Shown: one piece after another, positions 1 through 7,624 of the stretch
How positions within the stretch are numbered: position 1 is the first letter of the stretch
Layout of the letters: each line of letters starts with the position of its first letter
NCBI GenBank assembly: GCA_905235165.1
Contig: CAJOKK010000027.1
Coordinates: 1 to 11,508, forward strand
Length of the DNA: 11,508 nt
Origin: an uncultured Atopobiaceae bacterium
GTDB taxonomy: Bacteria > Actinomycetota > Coriobacteriia > Coriobacteriales > Atopobiaceae
Direction: 5' to 3'
Translations under genes and position numbers: made by a program
The notes under the pieces: model-generated
Databases searched by the model: none
The model's input: only the letters and a program-made list of their open reading frames with translations
What the model was told of the DNA's origin: nothing

Positions 1-272
1 CCGGCGTCCTGCGCGTCGGCAGCGGGCTCCTCGAGGGTCCAATCCTTGGTGAAGCACTCGAGGTCGTGCGACCACTGCTTGAAGTCGCTCTGACGAGCGT
101 TGTAGGAGCGACACTCGAGGTCGAAATCGGGGATGCCGAACATGTAGCCATGGTCGGTGAGGGCAATCGCCGGCATCTCGAGCTCGACAGCGCGTTTGAC
201 GAGGTCAGAGATGCGCGTCGAGGCGTCGAGGATGGAAAAGGTCGAGTGGTTATGCAGGTGCACGAACGCCAT
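1..272 (-). CDS. dnaE: DNA polymerase III subunit alpha, N-terminal PHP domain (partial)
   Basis: This is the start of the replicative DNA polymerase catalytic subunit; the gene runs off the left edge after 90 codons. The protein begins MAFVHLHNHSTFSILDA, the first PHP metal-binding motif (HLHNHS, His5/His7/His9), followed by MPAIALTDHGYMFG around residues 33-46 with the second motif (TDHG, Asp40/His41). This spacing and wording is the classic opening of bacterial DnaE, and the retained histidines suggest an intact PHP site. After residue 50 the usual short run to a 'KPI.G' strand is not reached within 40 residues, so there is an insertion relative to E. coli DnaE; from memory, long insertions here occur in Coriobacteriia. 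The ATG at 272 is chosen because a GAAAGG ribosome site lies about 10 nt upstream and the motif begins immediately. It is on the same strand as addBA but lies 590 bp downstream of addA. PHP-only proteins are the main alternative but fit the sequence less well. Confidence 0.87.
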   Translation of the reverse strand, partial: MAFVHLHNHSTFSILDASTRISDLVKRAVELEMPAIALTDHGYMFGIPDFDLECRSYNARQSDFKQWSHDLECFTKDWTLEEPAADAQDA

Positions 273-308
273 GGGAAAGGTGCCTTTCGTCGTTATTCTC
301 GACCTTCC

Positions 309-340
309 ATTTTAACGAACGCACACCCGCCATCTGTAAA
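309..340 (-). promoter_or_regulatory. Candidate dnaE promoter
   Basis: Read on the minus strand, TTTACA (335-340) resembles a -35 box and TAAAAT (309-314) a -10 box, each matching the sigma-70 consensus at five of six positions. The 20-bp spacer is longer than ideal. The -10 box lies about 37 bp upstream of the dnaE ATG, a reasonable leader length, in a local AT-rich patch of otherwise GC-rich DNA. This is a motif match only. Confidence 0.35.
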
Positions 341-416
341 ACAAGTAGATTCCCCACGCGGCGATGAGCCGCTGTCGCGGGCCGGTTTTGGCGGGGCCCC
401 GATTTGGCAGCCCGCT

Positions 417-670
417 GCCGCAAAGTTGTGATTAGGAGGGCCCTTTTCTCCAACTTACCGGCACCGCTGCCGCAAAGTTGTGATTGCGGGCCCCCTTTTC
501 TCCAACTTACCGGCACGCATGCCGCAAAGTTGTGATTAGGAGGGCCCTTTTCTCCAACTTACCGGCAGCTGTGCCGCAAAGTTGTGATTAGGAGGGGCCT
601 TTTCTCCAACTTACCGGCACCCCTGCCGCACAGTTGGAGATTTGGGGCCCTGTTTCTCCAACTATGCGGC
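417..670. repeat. Tandem array of five 46-bp palindromic units, 52-bp period
   Basis: Units lie at 417-462, 469-514, 521-566, 573-618 and 625-670, each starting exactly 52 bp after the last and separated by 6-bp spacers of differing sequence (accgct, acgcat, agctgt, acccct). Each unit is an imperfect inverted repeat. In units 1-4 the left arm GCCGCAAAGTTG faces CAACTTACCGGC, giving 4 + 6 pairs around a two-base internal mismatch, with a 22-nt loop containing or near GGGCCC. Units 1 and 3 are identical, unit 4 differs by one base, and unit 2 differs at a few loop bases. Unit 5 is the strongest hairpin: 16-nt arms (625-640 and 655-670), 14-nt loop, and one C/A mismatch that becomes a G-U pair on the minus-strand RNA. 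The four similar units share the same arm asymmetry, so they probably arose by tandem copying. I do not recognise a named repeat family. Confidence 0.93.
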
Positions 671-710
671 AAGCAATGAAACTGGCCGGGGTCTCCCTCG
701 AGGCAGTTTT

Positions 711-848
711 ACGGACTTCGACGGCCCGGGCCGCTCAAGTCCGTAATTCAAGGCCGCTTTTCACGGACTTCGACGGTCCGGGCCGCTCAAGTCCGTAATT
801 CGGACCCGCTATTCGCGGACTTCGACGGCCGCGGCCGCTCAAGTCCGC
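711..848. repeat. Tandem array of three 34-bp palindromes, 52-bp period
   Basis: Units lie at 711-744, 763-796 and 815-848, separated by two related 18-bp spacers that both begin AATTC and end TTC. Each unit has outer arms of 8 bp (ACGGACTT facing AAGTCCGT), three unpaired bases on each side, and a 12-bp self-complementary core (CGGCCCGGGCCG in unit 1). Unit 3 changes the outermost pair from A-T to G-C on both sides, and its core to CGGCCGCGGCCG, which is again a perfect palindrome; its outer arms also extend by three more pairs into flanking DNA. Unit 2 carries a one-sided C-to-T change in the core. Unit 3 ends 14 bp from the addA stop codon, so these hairpins would form at the 3' end of the addBA message. 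There is no U-run typical of an intrinsic terminator. The sequence is unrelated to the neighbouring array at 417-670. Confidence 0.93.
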
Positions 849-862
849 GAAAGCGAGCAGCC

Positions 863-3800
863 CTACTCCATCTTCGGAGGGTTGTTCTTGTCGAAGACAT
901 AGCGCACCGACAAGGGCTCGCCGTCGGACTCCTCGCGCTCGACGCACACGAAGACGCAAGTCACCTGCTCAAAGCCTTGGCTCATCATGACCCAGGCATA
1001 GAAGTTGGCCTGCATCTCGTGACGTTCGCGTACCTCCTCGACCGTGAGGCCAAGGTCGCCCGTCTTGTAGTCGACGACAAGGACCTCCTGCGATCCCGGA
1101 TTGCTGCAGAGCAGGTCGATGGCACCTTCAACGTAGTTGCCGAAGCGCGACTCCACCTCAATGAAGAAGGGGACCTCGGCACGAACGAGCTCATGCCCAA
1201 GGGCCTCCTGTCGAATCGCCGAACGCTCCCAGAGCGCAATGGCCTTCTCAAGACGCGGCCGCTGGTTCTTGGAAAGGTGCCACTGACGCGCAAGGGCCTC
1301 AAGGCGCTCCTCGCTATGATCTGCACGCGTCTCGACCATCGTCTGGGCAAGCTCATGAAAGGCCGATCCCAAGTTAGTGGCCTTATCGCGGTCAACCTCC
1401 AGATCCGGCGCATCCACGTCCTCGTTGTCAAGGACGAGCAGCAGCTCATCCACTTGGCTCTCCGCCTGCAGCGCAGGCTCGTCCTTCTCCCCCGCCGCCT
1501 CCTGCAGCTGGGCCGCAAGCTGCGCATGCGCAGATGAGTAGCTGAAGACGTCCGAGCGTCCATGCACCGACGTCGCCTCAGCTAAAAGCTGCATCGGCTG
1601 CAGGTGCTCATGGGCATCGTAGAGGGAGAAACTACCCGCGAGCTCAAAACCCGGCAAGGCGAGAACAACTGGCTCAAGCTCCTCGGGAGCGACGGTCGGG
1701 TTGCCGTCGCTGCCCTTACCAAGGCGGACGTGGCGCACACGAGCCGGCTGGGTTCCACCATAGTCGAGCATGCTGTTGCCAAGCGGCGGAAGGTCACCAT
1801 CAAAGAGCGTGCCCACCACCTGGGAGGCAAGCGTAGGCGAAAAGCCTCCCTTGGCGCTTTGTGTCAGCGCCATGCCTACGATAAGTGACTCACGCGCACG
1901 CGTCAGTGCCACGTAAAGCAGGCGCGAGCGCTCCTGCTGGTCGCGCTCGGCCGAGATATAGGTGAGGTAGCGCGCCCACTCAATGAGATCGGCGGACTCC
2001 TTGATGCTCGTGTCGACCTCCTTGACCGCCTCGCTCAACTGCGTCGCGGTCGTATTGCGCGGGACGAGCGTCGCCTCCACCATACCCTTGTTGTTCTCGC
2101 AGGTAATGCCCACAATCGGGCGTGAGCTCATGCCGCCCCAGCACTCAGCCACCGCAACGAGCGGAAACTCGAGGCCCTTGGAAGCGTGCACGGTCATGAC
2201 CTGTACCGAGCCACCGTCGCCGCCAGAGAGCGAGGCAGGCCCCAACTTGCTCGCATCGAGCCAGGCATCGAACTCCACGGCCGCGCGGGCAGGTCCCAGG
2301 CCACCCTCGCGCACCAGCTCGCCCACGTGGCGCACGGCGGCAAGCGCGTTCGCCAAGCGAGCCTGGCCCTCCGCACCCGCGTCAACCAGACGCGCCACCC
2401 AGCCTGACTCCACGAGCACGGAACGCAGGATGTCTTCTATGTTCCAGCTGTCGAGGCGCGATAGCGCACGCGTCAGCACTTCGTGGGCGAGCAGCAGGCG
2501 CGGAGAAGCACTTGCCCCGCCCGGAAGCTCAAAGCCCAAGAGGCCCACGTCGATGCCGCGTCGGGCAAAGGCGCCATTGGCCTCCTGCACCTTGGTTGCA
2601 AGCAGGCAGAGGTCGTCGGCCTCAAGCGAGAAGAGCTCACTCGAGAGCACCGGGAAGAGGCCCGCTTGGGTGTCCTTCGGGTTGGCGAGCACATGGAGAA
2701 GCGAGGCAACGAGCCGCACCTCGGCAGCATTCGAGAAGGTCGAGCCGCCGCTGACCACGCAGTCAACGCCTCGGGAGCGCAGGGCCTGGAGGTAGACGTC
2801 AAGGTTGCTCATGCGCCCCAGCAGCAGGGCGACGTCTTCGGGTCGCTCCCCCGCTTTGATGCGCTCGGCAATGCGGTCGGCAAGGAGCTGGGCAACTGCG
2901 TCAGCACGAGCGGCCGAGTTCGCATCGCGAACACCTGACGAGACAAGCTCAACGTCCACACGCGGCAGCTCCGTCGCGCGCAAGGTGCTGGGTCGGGTCA
3001 GGCAGGGCTCAAGCGGCATGAAGTCCTTGAGCGGCTCACCCTTGAGCGAGCGTTCAACGAAAGAGAGGATGTCGGCATGGCTGCGGAAGTTCATCGTGAG
3101 AAAGACGCGCCCCTGCTTGTCGGAGTCATACTCGCGGTCGCGGAAGACCTGCACGTCAGCGGCACGGAAGCGATAGATCGACTGCTGGGCGTCACCCACC
3201 GTCGTGAGGTGGCAAGCGTCCTCGCCCGAGAGCAGCATGATCATCTTGACCTGTTGCGCATTGGTGTCTTGGAACTCGTCAACCATCACGAGCGAAAACT
3301 TGGAGCCATAGACCTCGGCAATGTCGGGGTGGTCACGGAAGGCCGCGAAGGTGAGGGAGAGAAGGTCGTCGTTGTCGAGGGCACCGATCTCAGCCTTGAG
3401 CAGGGCGTAGCGCTCGTCCACCATACGCGCGATCTTCACCACCTCGGCGGCACACTCGCCCGCGTTCGCGAAGCGGGCCGCCAGGGCAACCTCGGCATGA
3501 TCGGCACGGAGGTCGGCGCGGACCTCCTTCATCGCCGCCTTGCGATAGGCGTCTTTGGGATTCTCGAGCCTATCGACAAAGTCGAGAGCACGGGCAGCTC
3601 GGCGCTCCGGAGGAAGCATGAGCAACTTCTCGAGCTCATCGAGCACCGCCTCAAGACGCTCCTCCTCTTCCATGCCCTTGGCCGAGGTGAAGGCCTTGTT
3701 GTCGCGACCCAGGGCAAGGGCGCGCTCGGAATCGTCCCTCAGACGGGTGAGCACCGCGTCGAGGTCGGGGGCCACCCCCGGAAAGCGCACGGAGTCAAAG

Positions 3801-4366
3801 CCCTCAAGGGCGCTGCCGGCGGCATCGCGAATAACGCGCACCATACCGAAGACCGAGCTGGCCGAGTCGTCGCCTCCCGCCGAGCGCAGCGGAAAGGCGT
3901 CCAGGAGCTCGGCAAACTCCTCCTTGCCACTCACCTCGCGCAGGACCTCGTCGGTAGCCTGCTCAACGAGCTGGCCCTGAAGCGAGCCCTCCAGCACCAC
4001 GAACTTGGGATCAAGCCCAAGGTCAAAGGCATGGCGACGCAGGATGCGCGAGCACATGCCGTGAATGGTCGAGATCCAAGCGGAGTCAACGGCCAGGGCA
4101 TGCTCGTCCATGCCACCCTCGCGCAGGCGCTCGCGAATCTTCTCCTTGATCTCCTCGGCGGCAGCACGCGTGAAGGTGATGACCAGCACCTCGTCCAGGC
4201 TCTTGATAAAGGGCTGGCCATCAGGGCCAGAGGCAGGGTCAAGGGCCCAGGCCACGCGCTCGGCGAGGGTCGACGACTTGCCCGAGCCGGCACCCGCCGC
4301 CACAAAGAGCGGCCGATCAAGCGTCTCGACGATGCGTCGCTGATCGTCGGTGAGTCTTCTTGCCAT
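863..4366 (-). CDS. addA: AddA: ATP-dependent helicase/nuclease subunit A
   Basis: This 1167-residue protein is the motor and one nuclease of the AddAB complex, which unwinds and trims double-strand DNA ends in the cytoplasm and loads RecA. All superfamily 1A helicase motifs are visible: Q motif (LTDDQ, Gln9), Walker A (GAGSGKSS, Lys30), Ia (FTRAAA, about 65), Ic (STIHG, about 100), Walker B (VDEFQDT, Asp363/Glu364), III (GDAQQSIYRF, about 391), IV (MNFRSH, about 425), V (TVHASKGLEF, about 725) and VI (YVALTRAR, about 818). The C-terminal RecB-type nuclease shows GSAFH (His1004), GAID (Asp1084), VVDYKTG (Asp1099, Lys1101) and Gln1119/Tyr1123, so it looks active. Length is close to other AddA proteins. 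The ATG at 4366 is preferred over an in-frame ATG at 4411 because it starts right at the Q motif, overlaps the addB stop as TGATG, and has AGGAGG 8 nt upstream. Translation is probably coupled to addB. RecB or AdnA is unlikely given the AddB partner. Confidence 0.94.
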   Translation of the reverse strand: MARRLTDDQRRIVETLDRPLFVAAGAGSGKSSTLAERVAWALDPASGPDGQPFIKSLDEVLVITFTRAAAEEIKEKIRERLREGGMDEHALAVDSAWISTIHGMCSRILRRHAFDLGLDPKFVVLEGSLQGQLVEQATDEVLREVSGKEEFAELLDAFPLRSAGGDDSASSVFGMVRVIRDAAGSALEGFDSVRFPGVAPDLDAVLTRLRDDSERALALGRDNKAFTSAKGMEEEERLEAVLDELEKLLMLPPERRAARALDFVDRLENPKDAYRKAAMKEVRADLRADHAEVALAARFANAGECAAEVVKIARMVDERYALLKAEIGALDNDDLLSLTFAAFRDHPDIAEVYGSKFSLVMVDEFQDTNAQQVKMIMLLSGEDACHLTTVGDAQQSIYRFRAADVQVFRDREYDSDKQGRVFLTMNFRSHADILSFVERSLKGEPLKDFMPLEPCLTRPSTLRATELPRVDVELVSSGVRDANSAARADAVAQLLADRIAERIKAGERPEDVALLLGRMSNLDVYLQALRSRGVDCVVSGGSTFSNAAEVRLVASLLHVLANPKDTQAGLFPVLSSELFSLEADDLCLLATKVQEANGAFARRGIDVGLLGFELPGGASASPRLLLAHEVLTRALSRLDSWNIEDILRSVLVESGWVARLVDAGAEGQARLANALAAVRHVGELVREGGLGPARAAVEFDAWLDASKLGPASLSGGDGGSVQVMTVHASKGLEFPLVAVAECWGGMSSRPIVGITCENNKGMVEATLVPRNTTATQLSEAVKEVDTSIKESADLIEWARYLTYISAERDQQERSRLLYVALTRARESLIVGMALTQSAKGGFSPTLASQVVGTLFDGDLPPLGNSMLDYGGTQPARVRHVRLGKGSDGNPTVAPEELEPVVLALPGFELAGSFSLYDAHEHLQPMQLLAEATSVHGRSDVFSYSSAHAQLAAQLQEAAGEKDEPALQAESQVDELLLVLDNEDVDAPDLEVDRDKATNLGSAFHELAQTMVETRADHSEERLEALARQWHLSKNQRPRLEKAIALWERSAIRQEALGHELVRAEVPFFIEVESRFGNYVEGAIDLLCSNPGSQEVLVVDYKTGDLGLTVEEVRERHEMQANFYAWVMMSQGFEQVTCVFVCVEREESDGEPLSVRYVFDKNNPPKME

Positions 4367-7300
4367 CAGCCAATCCTCCTGTCGCAGTTGGCAACCGGGC
4401 ACCACTCGCACGCATGCGCGTCCACGGGCTCGGCCTCGATGTGTCCTTGGGCCAGCAGAGAGACCTTCTCGGCAATCTGGCGCTCGACCTCGTCAAGCAG
4501 CTCCTCAAAGCTGATCGATCCCGGGCCCCCAACCACAAGCTGGCCATAGCGCCGCGCGCTCGGCTCTTCCCCCAACACGAGATCAGTAACGTTGATGTCC
4601 AGCACACCCGCAATCTCGTGGCGGTGGCGCTCGCCCCCCTTGGTGGAGAGATACACAGCACCAACCACCTTGAGGTCGGGATACATGCGCCGCACGACCT
4701 GGGCGTAGATGAGCGACTGCACGCGCCTGGGCAAGACCACCGCGTCTGCCGAGCCTGGGGCTCCCTCCGTGAAGGCATCGTATTCTGCCGCGAAGCCCAG
4801 CGCCCCCTTGTGCTTGTAGTCAATGACCACCGCGTTGCCGTGGGCATTCACGTCAACGCGGTCGATGGTGCCCACGAAGTCCGCGCCGGCATAGCGCACG
4901 TGGCGGGCCTTCTCGCTCGAGCCGCCAAAGCGCAGCTCGAAGTAGCGCGGAGCAAAGCCCCAGAGCTTGCCCAGCTCGAACTCGGGCTCACCGAGAAGGT
5001 CGCGGCGCAGGAGCTCAAGGCGGTACTCCTCGGTGGCGGTATGCGGCACGAGCGACTGCGCAGCGGCCGTCGTCGCCCGCTTGCGCTGGTGGGCAAGATG
5101 GAAGTCGAACTCGGTGTTGATGAGCTCGCGAACGAGGTCGAGGTTCTTCTCGCTTATGGCGGCACCCGGGATGAAGAGCTGGTCGGTGCTCTCAAGGTCA
5201 AGGAGCTCGCCGGCAGGGATCAGGCCCGCCTCCTCCGCGGCCTGCTGCGTAAGGCGGCGACGGGCAACCTCGAGCACGCGGTGGGCATAGGAGCCCATCT
5301 GCACGGGAGAGAAGGTCGCGTCGTTGTCACCCAGGCCAAGCCTTCGCAGGGTAAACCACTTGTAGGGACATTCGAGGTAGGACTCGATCTGCGAGGCAGA
5401 GAGGGAGGGCACGCCGTCGGGCAGGGCCGCTTGGCCTTCGCGCGGCACCACTATCATGTTGGCCGCAGCCTTGCCCACCTGACCGGCAGAGGCACATTTG
5501 AGCTTCTTGGTGAGCTTAGAGGTCGCAGCCTCGGGGCTCAGCAGGCGCTCGACGTCCGTCTCGCCCAGGGTCACCGTCTCGAGCTGCTGCCCCTCTCCAT
5601 AGCAAACGAGCACCTCGCTCAGCATGACCGCCGGATACAGGGGCTTGGCATCGGCATCACGCAAGGCCCGCTCGAGCACCACGCGACTTTTCGGCAGCTC
5701 AAGCAGGGCGGCAAGCTGGCGGCGCGCCACCGTGAGTGGGGCTTCCGCCTCGTCGAGCTCGAGCTTCTCCAGAAGGGCTCGTGCGGCATCGTCAACCGGC
5801 GAGAGCGACCACTCGGCCGAGCTCATGCCCGCGATGAGGAGGGCGTCGGCGCTGCGCGGAGGCAAGCTTGCCGCCGCGGCACGCGAGTAGATGCCCACAT
5901 GGCAAGCACCCTGCTCACCTAGCTCAAGATGGGAGCGCAGCGAGCCGTGCTCAACGAGGTTGGCGATAAGCTCAACGAGCTCCTCCAAGGGAAGGGTCAC
6001 CATGACGCCCTTCTTCGAGGAGGCGCTTACGCCCATGGCACCCACCGTTCGCGCGACGTCCTGGATGCGCCGAAGCGCCGCGACGGCATCCGATGAGCCG
6101 TCGGCCTCGGCGATACCGCGCGCGAGCAGCATGGCCGCCGTTCCCACACGGCCTCGCAAGATCGACGCGGTAGCCTGCGCGACCGCCTTGGAGGTAAGGC
6201 TCACGCGCTGAAGCTGGTCGATAACCGTGCCCGGCGTGAGGGAGCGGTTCCCCCGCCACTTGGCATCGAGCTCCCAGACGCGCGTGGGCTCCATCTGCGC
6301 AGCCGCACTGAGGAGAAAGTCGGTCAGCTCGCGCGGAGGCCACCAGGACATGTCGCCAAGCTGCGGTGTCATGCCGTCGATCGTCTCGGTAGGCTCGGGC
6401 CAGGACTCCTGAAGCGCGCTGAGGCGCGCGACCGTGCGGGCAAAGGCGAGAAAGGCCGTCGTCGTCACGTCGGTCGAGGCAGGTCGGCTGGTCGTGCATG
6501 ACACGCACATGCCGCGACTCGCCAGCTTGGGGGCAAGCCCTCGCCAGGCAGCGTCAACATCGGCCGCGGCAACGACCACCTCGCCCAAGCCCGCTTCGGC
6601 CAGGCGCTCAATCTCGCGGGACAGCAGCTCCCACTCCGCGAGCGGGCCAGCCGCCTCGGCAAGGCGAACCGCGCCGCCCGCCTCGATAGGCTCCGCCGTG
6701 TAAGGTCCCTCGAGCAGGGAGCGACGCAACGCAAGCAGCTCAGGAGCCACTTCTACGCCCAGCTCAGGAGCAGCCAGCTCATCGCTCGAACCCTGCTCAA
6801 GGTCAACGCCCGCAGCTTGCGCCTCAGCCACCAGGCGCTGCTCCAAGGCGCTCTCGTCGCTCACCTTCCTCGGCAGCGCCACATATACCGACGCCTGCGC
6901 AGAAAGGCTCACGAGCAGGGCGCGCATGGGCCGATCGAGTGCGTCAAAGCCCGCCAAAACCACAGGCACCGCGACGGGAAGGTCCTGGGCAAGCAGCATG
7001 GTTGCCTCACACGGCTCCACTAAGTTGCGCTCGGCCAAAAGCTCCCGATAGCGATCGAGCACCGCGCAGGCGCTTCGCTCCCCCTCGCTCAGGGAGGCAA
7101 GGCGGGCGGCATCCTCCTCACGGGTGGCCGACGGCATCCCATACAGGGCCTCGCTCGCAAGCCGAGCCAGCACGTCCTGCGTGCCCGTGGTGGGAGAAAG
7201 CAGGCCGGGGCAAGCGCGTAGGGCCAAGCCCATGAGGATAAGGCGCTCCGTAGGGCTCACGAGCTGACGTCCGTCTCCCCACAGCTCCCAACGCTCGGAC

Positions 7301-7503
7301 ATCCAGGCGGAGGGCGTGGTGACGGTAACGCCCAAGGCAAGGCCTGGATGCGTGGCGAGCTCTCGCCTGGCATCAAGCACCTGCGAGAAGGACGGAAGAA
7401 GCAGCACGACCGATCCCTGGTCGCGCAGGCCCTTCTCCAAAGCCGTGACGACGCCAGCGCTCAGGGCGCGACGGTCGGCGGTCCTCTTGACGGTTAGCGA
7501 CAT
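4366..7503 (-). CDS. addB: AddB: helicase-related/nuclease subunit B with iron-sulfur cluster
   Basis: This 1045-residue protein is the partner of AddA: a RecB-family nuclease fused to a helicase-like region that in studied AddAB enzymes takes part in Chi recognition. The C-terminal third shows the diagnostic arrangement: YLECPYKWF (Cys712), GSYAH (His741), GTIDRVD (Asp881/Asp884), VVIDYKHK (Asp895, Lys897), a VQSLIYAQ segment (Gln929, Tyr933), and a terminal CEWCPVANC (Cys1032, Cys1035, Cys1040). The four cysteines match the 4Fe-4S staple that clamps the AddB nuclease. The last two are separated by four residues, where I recall five in Bacillus AddB. The N terminus (residues 1-40) has the VVLLLPS strand of the family but no GxxGxGKT loop, so the helicase half is probably ATP-inactive. 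The ATG at 7503 has a G-rich GGGGGAGGG just upstream, unusually close; no better start is visible. It lies 121 bp after the yerC-like gene, a gap with no clear promoter or terminator, and overlaps addA by one base. Confidence 0.9.
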   Translation of the reverse strand: MSLTVKRTADRRALSAGVVTALEKGLRDQGSVVLLLPSFSQVLDARRELATHPGLALGVTVTTPSAWMSERWELWGDGRQLVSPTERLILMGLALRACPGLLSPTTGTQDVLARLASEALYGMPSATREEDAARLASLSEGERSACAVLDRYRELLAERNLVEPCEATMLLAQDLPVAVPVVLAGFDALDRPMRALLVSLSAQASVYVALPRKVSDESALEQRLVAEAQAAGVDLEQGSSDELAAPELGVEVAPELLALRRSLLEGPYTAEPIEAGGAVRLAEAAGPLAEWELLSREIERLAEAGLGEVVVAAADVDAAWRGLAPKLASRGMCVSCTTSRPASTDVTTTAFLAFARTVARLSALQESWPEPTETIDGMTPQLGDMSWWPPRELTDFLLSAAAQMEPTRVWELDAKWRGNRSLTPGTVIDQLQRVSLTSKAVAQATASILRGRVGTAAMLLARGIAEADGSSDAVAALRRIQDVARTVGAMGVSASSKKGVMVTLPLEELVELIANLVEHGSLRSHLELGEQGACHVGIYSRAAAASLPPRSADALLIAGMSSAEWSLSPVDDAARALLEKLELDEAEAPLTVARRQLAALLELPKSRVVLERALRDADAKPLYPAVMLSEVLVCYGEGQQLETVTLGETDVERLLSPEAATSKLTKKLKCASAGQVGKAAANMIVVPREGQAALPDGVPSLSASQIESYLECPYKWFTLRRLGLGDNDATFSPVQMGSYAHRVLEVARRRLTQQAAEEAGLIPAGELLDLESTDQLFIPGAAISEKNLDLVRELINTEFDFHLAHQRKRATTAAAQSLVPHTATEEYRLELLRRDLLGEPEFELGKLWGFAPRYFELRFGGSSEKARHVRYAGADFVGTIDRVDVNAHGNAVVIDYKHKGALGFAAEYDAFTEGAPGSADAVVLPRRVQSLIYAQVVRRMYPDLKVVGAVYLSTKGGERHRHEIAGVLDINVTDLVLGEEPSARRYGQLVVGGPGSISFEELLDEVERQIAEKVSLLAQGHIEAEPVDAHACEWCPVANCDRRIG
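4375..4380 (-). promoter_or_regulatory. addA ribosome binding site
   Basis: A perfect AGGAGG on the minus strand lies 8 nt upstream of the ATG at 4366 and inside the last codons of addB. It decides the addA start, which would otherwise be placed 15 codons upstream, and supports coupled translation of the two subunits. Confidence 0.85.
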
Positions 7504-7624
7504 GGCCCTCCCCCATCAGCAAAGACTGCCCATGGACGCAATCAGGATTCAAGGCGTCTCGAGGCCCTTCCCAAGCTACATCCCTGCGCAGTGGTTATCG
7601 GTTCTTTCTCAAAGGCACGCGCCC

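Larger units (their letters stand above)
273..862. other. Gene-free region between dnaE and addA, holding two palindrome arrays
   Basis: No convincing coding region is present: short open frames crossing it are out of frame with the neighbours and pass through repeat units. From left to right it holds the dnaE leader and possible promoter (273-340), about 75 bp of GC-rich DNA with a GGGGCCCC palindrome at 393-400 but no clear repeat unit (341-416), the five-unit array (417-670), a 40-bp linker (671-710), the three-unit array (711-848), and 14 bp to the addA stop codon. A transcript leaving addA would pass through both arrays before reaching dnaE. Confidence 0.8.

Noticed and set aside
66..431. 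Plus-strand frame across the dnaE start and the first repeat unit
   Set aside because: It overlaps the PHP motifs of dnaE in antisense and ends inside a palindromic unit; no protein resemblance.
417..848. CRISPR array
   Set aside because: Spacers are only 6 or 18 bp, units are long palindromes, the two arrays differ in sequence, and no cas gene is present.
4367..4411. Upstream ATG giving AddA 15 extra residues
   Set aside because: The extension lies inside addB, has no AGGAGG at the right distance, and precedes the conserved N-terminal Q motif; the ATG at 4366 has a perfect ribosome site and a TGATG overlap.
3077..5922. Long open frames of 490 and 520 codons on the plus strand opposite addA and addB
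   Set aside because: They are antisense to genes with complete, recognisable motif sets. Long antisense frames are expected in GC-rich codon-biased DNA, and their translations show no family resemblance.
7504..7624. Separate promoter or small gene between the YerC-like gene and addB
   Set aside because: No convincing -35/-10 pair and no ORF with a ribosome site on the minus strand were found in these 121 bp.
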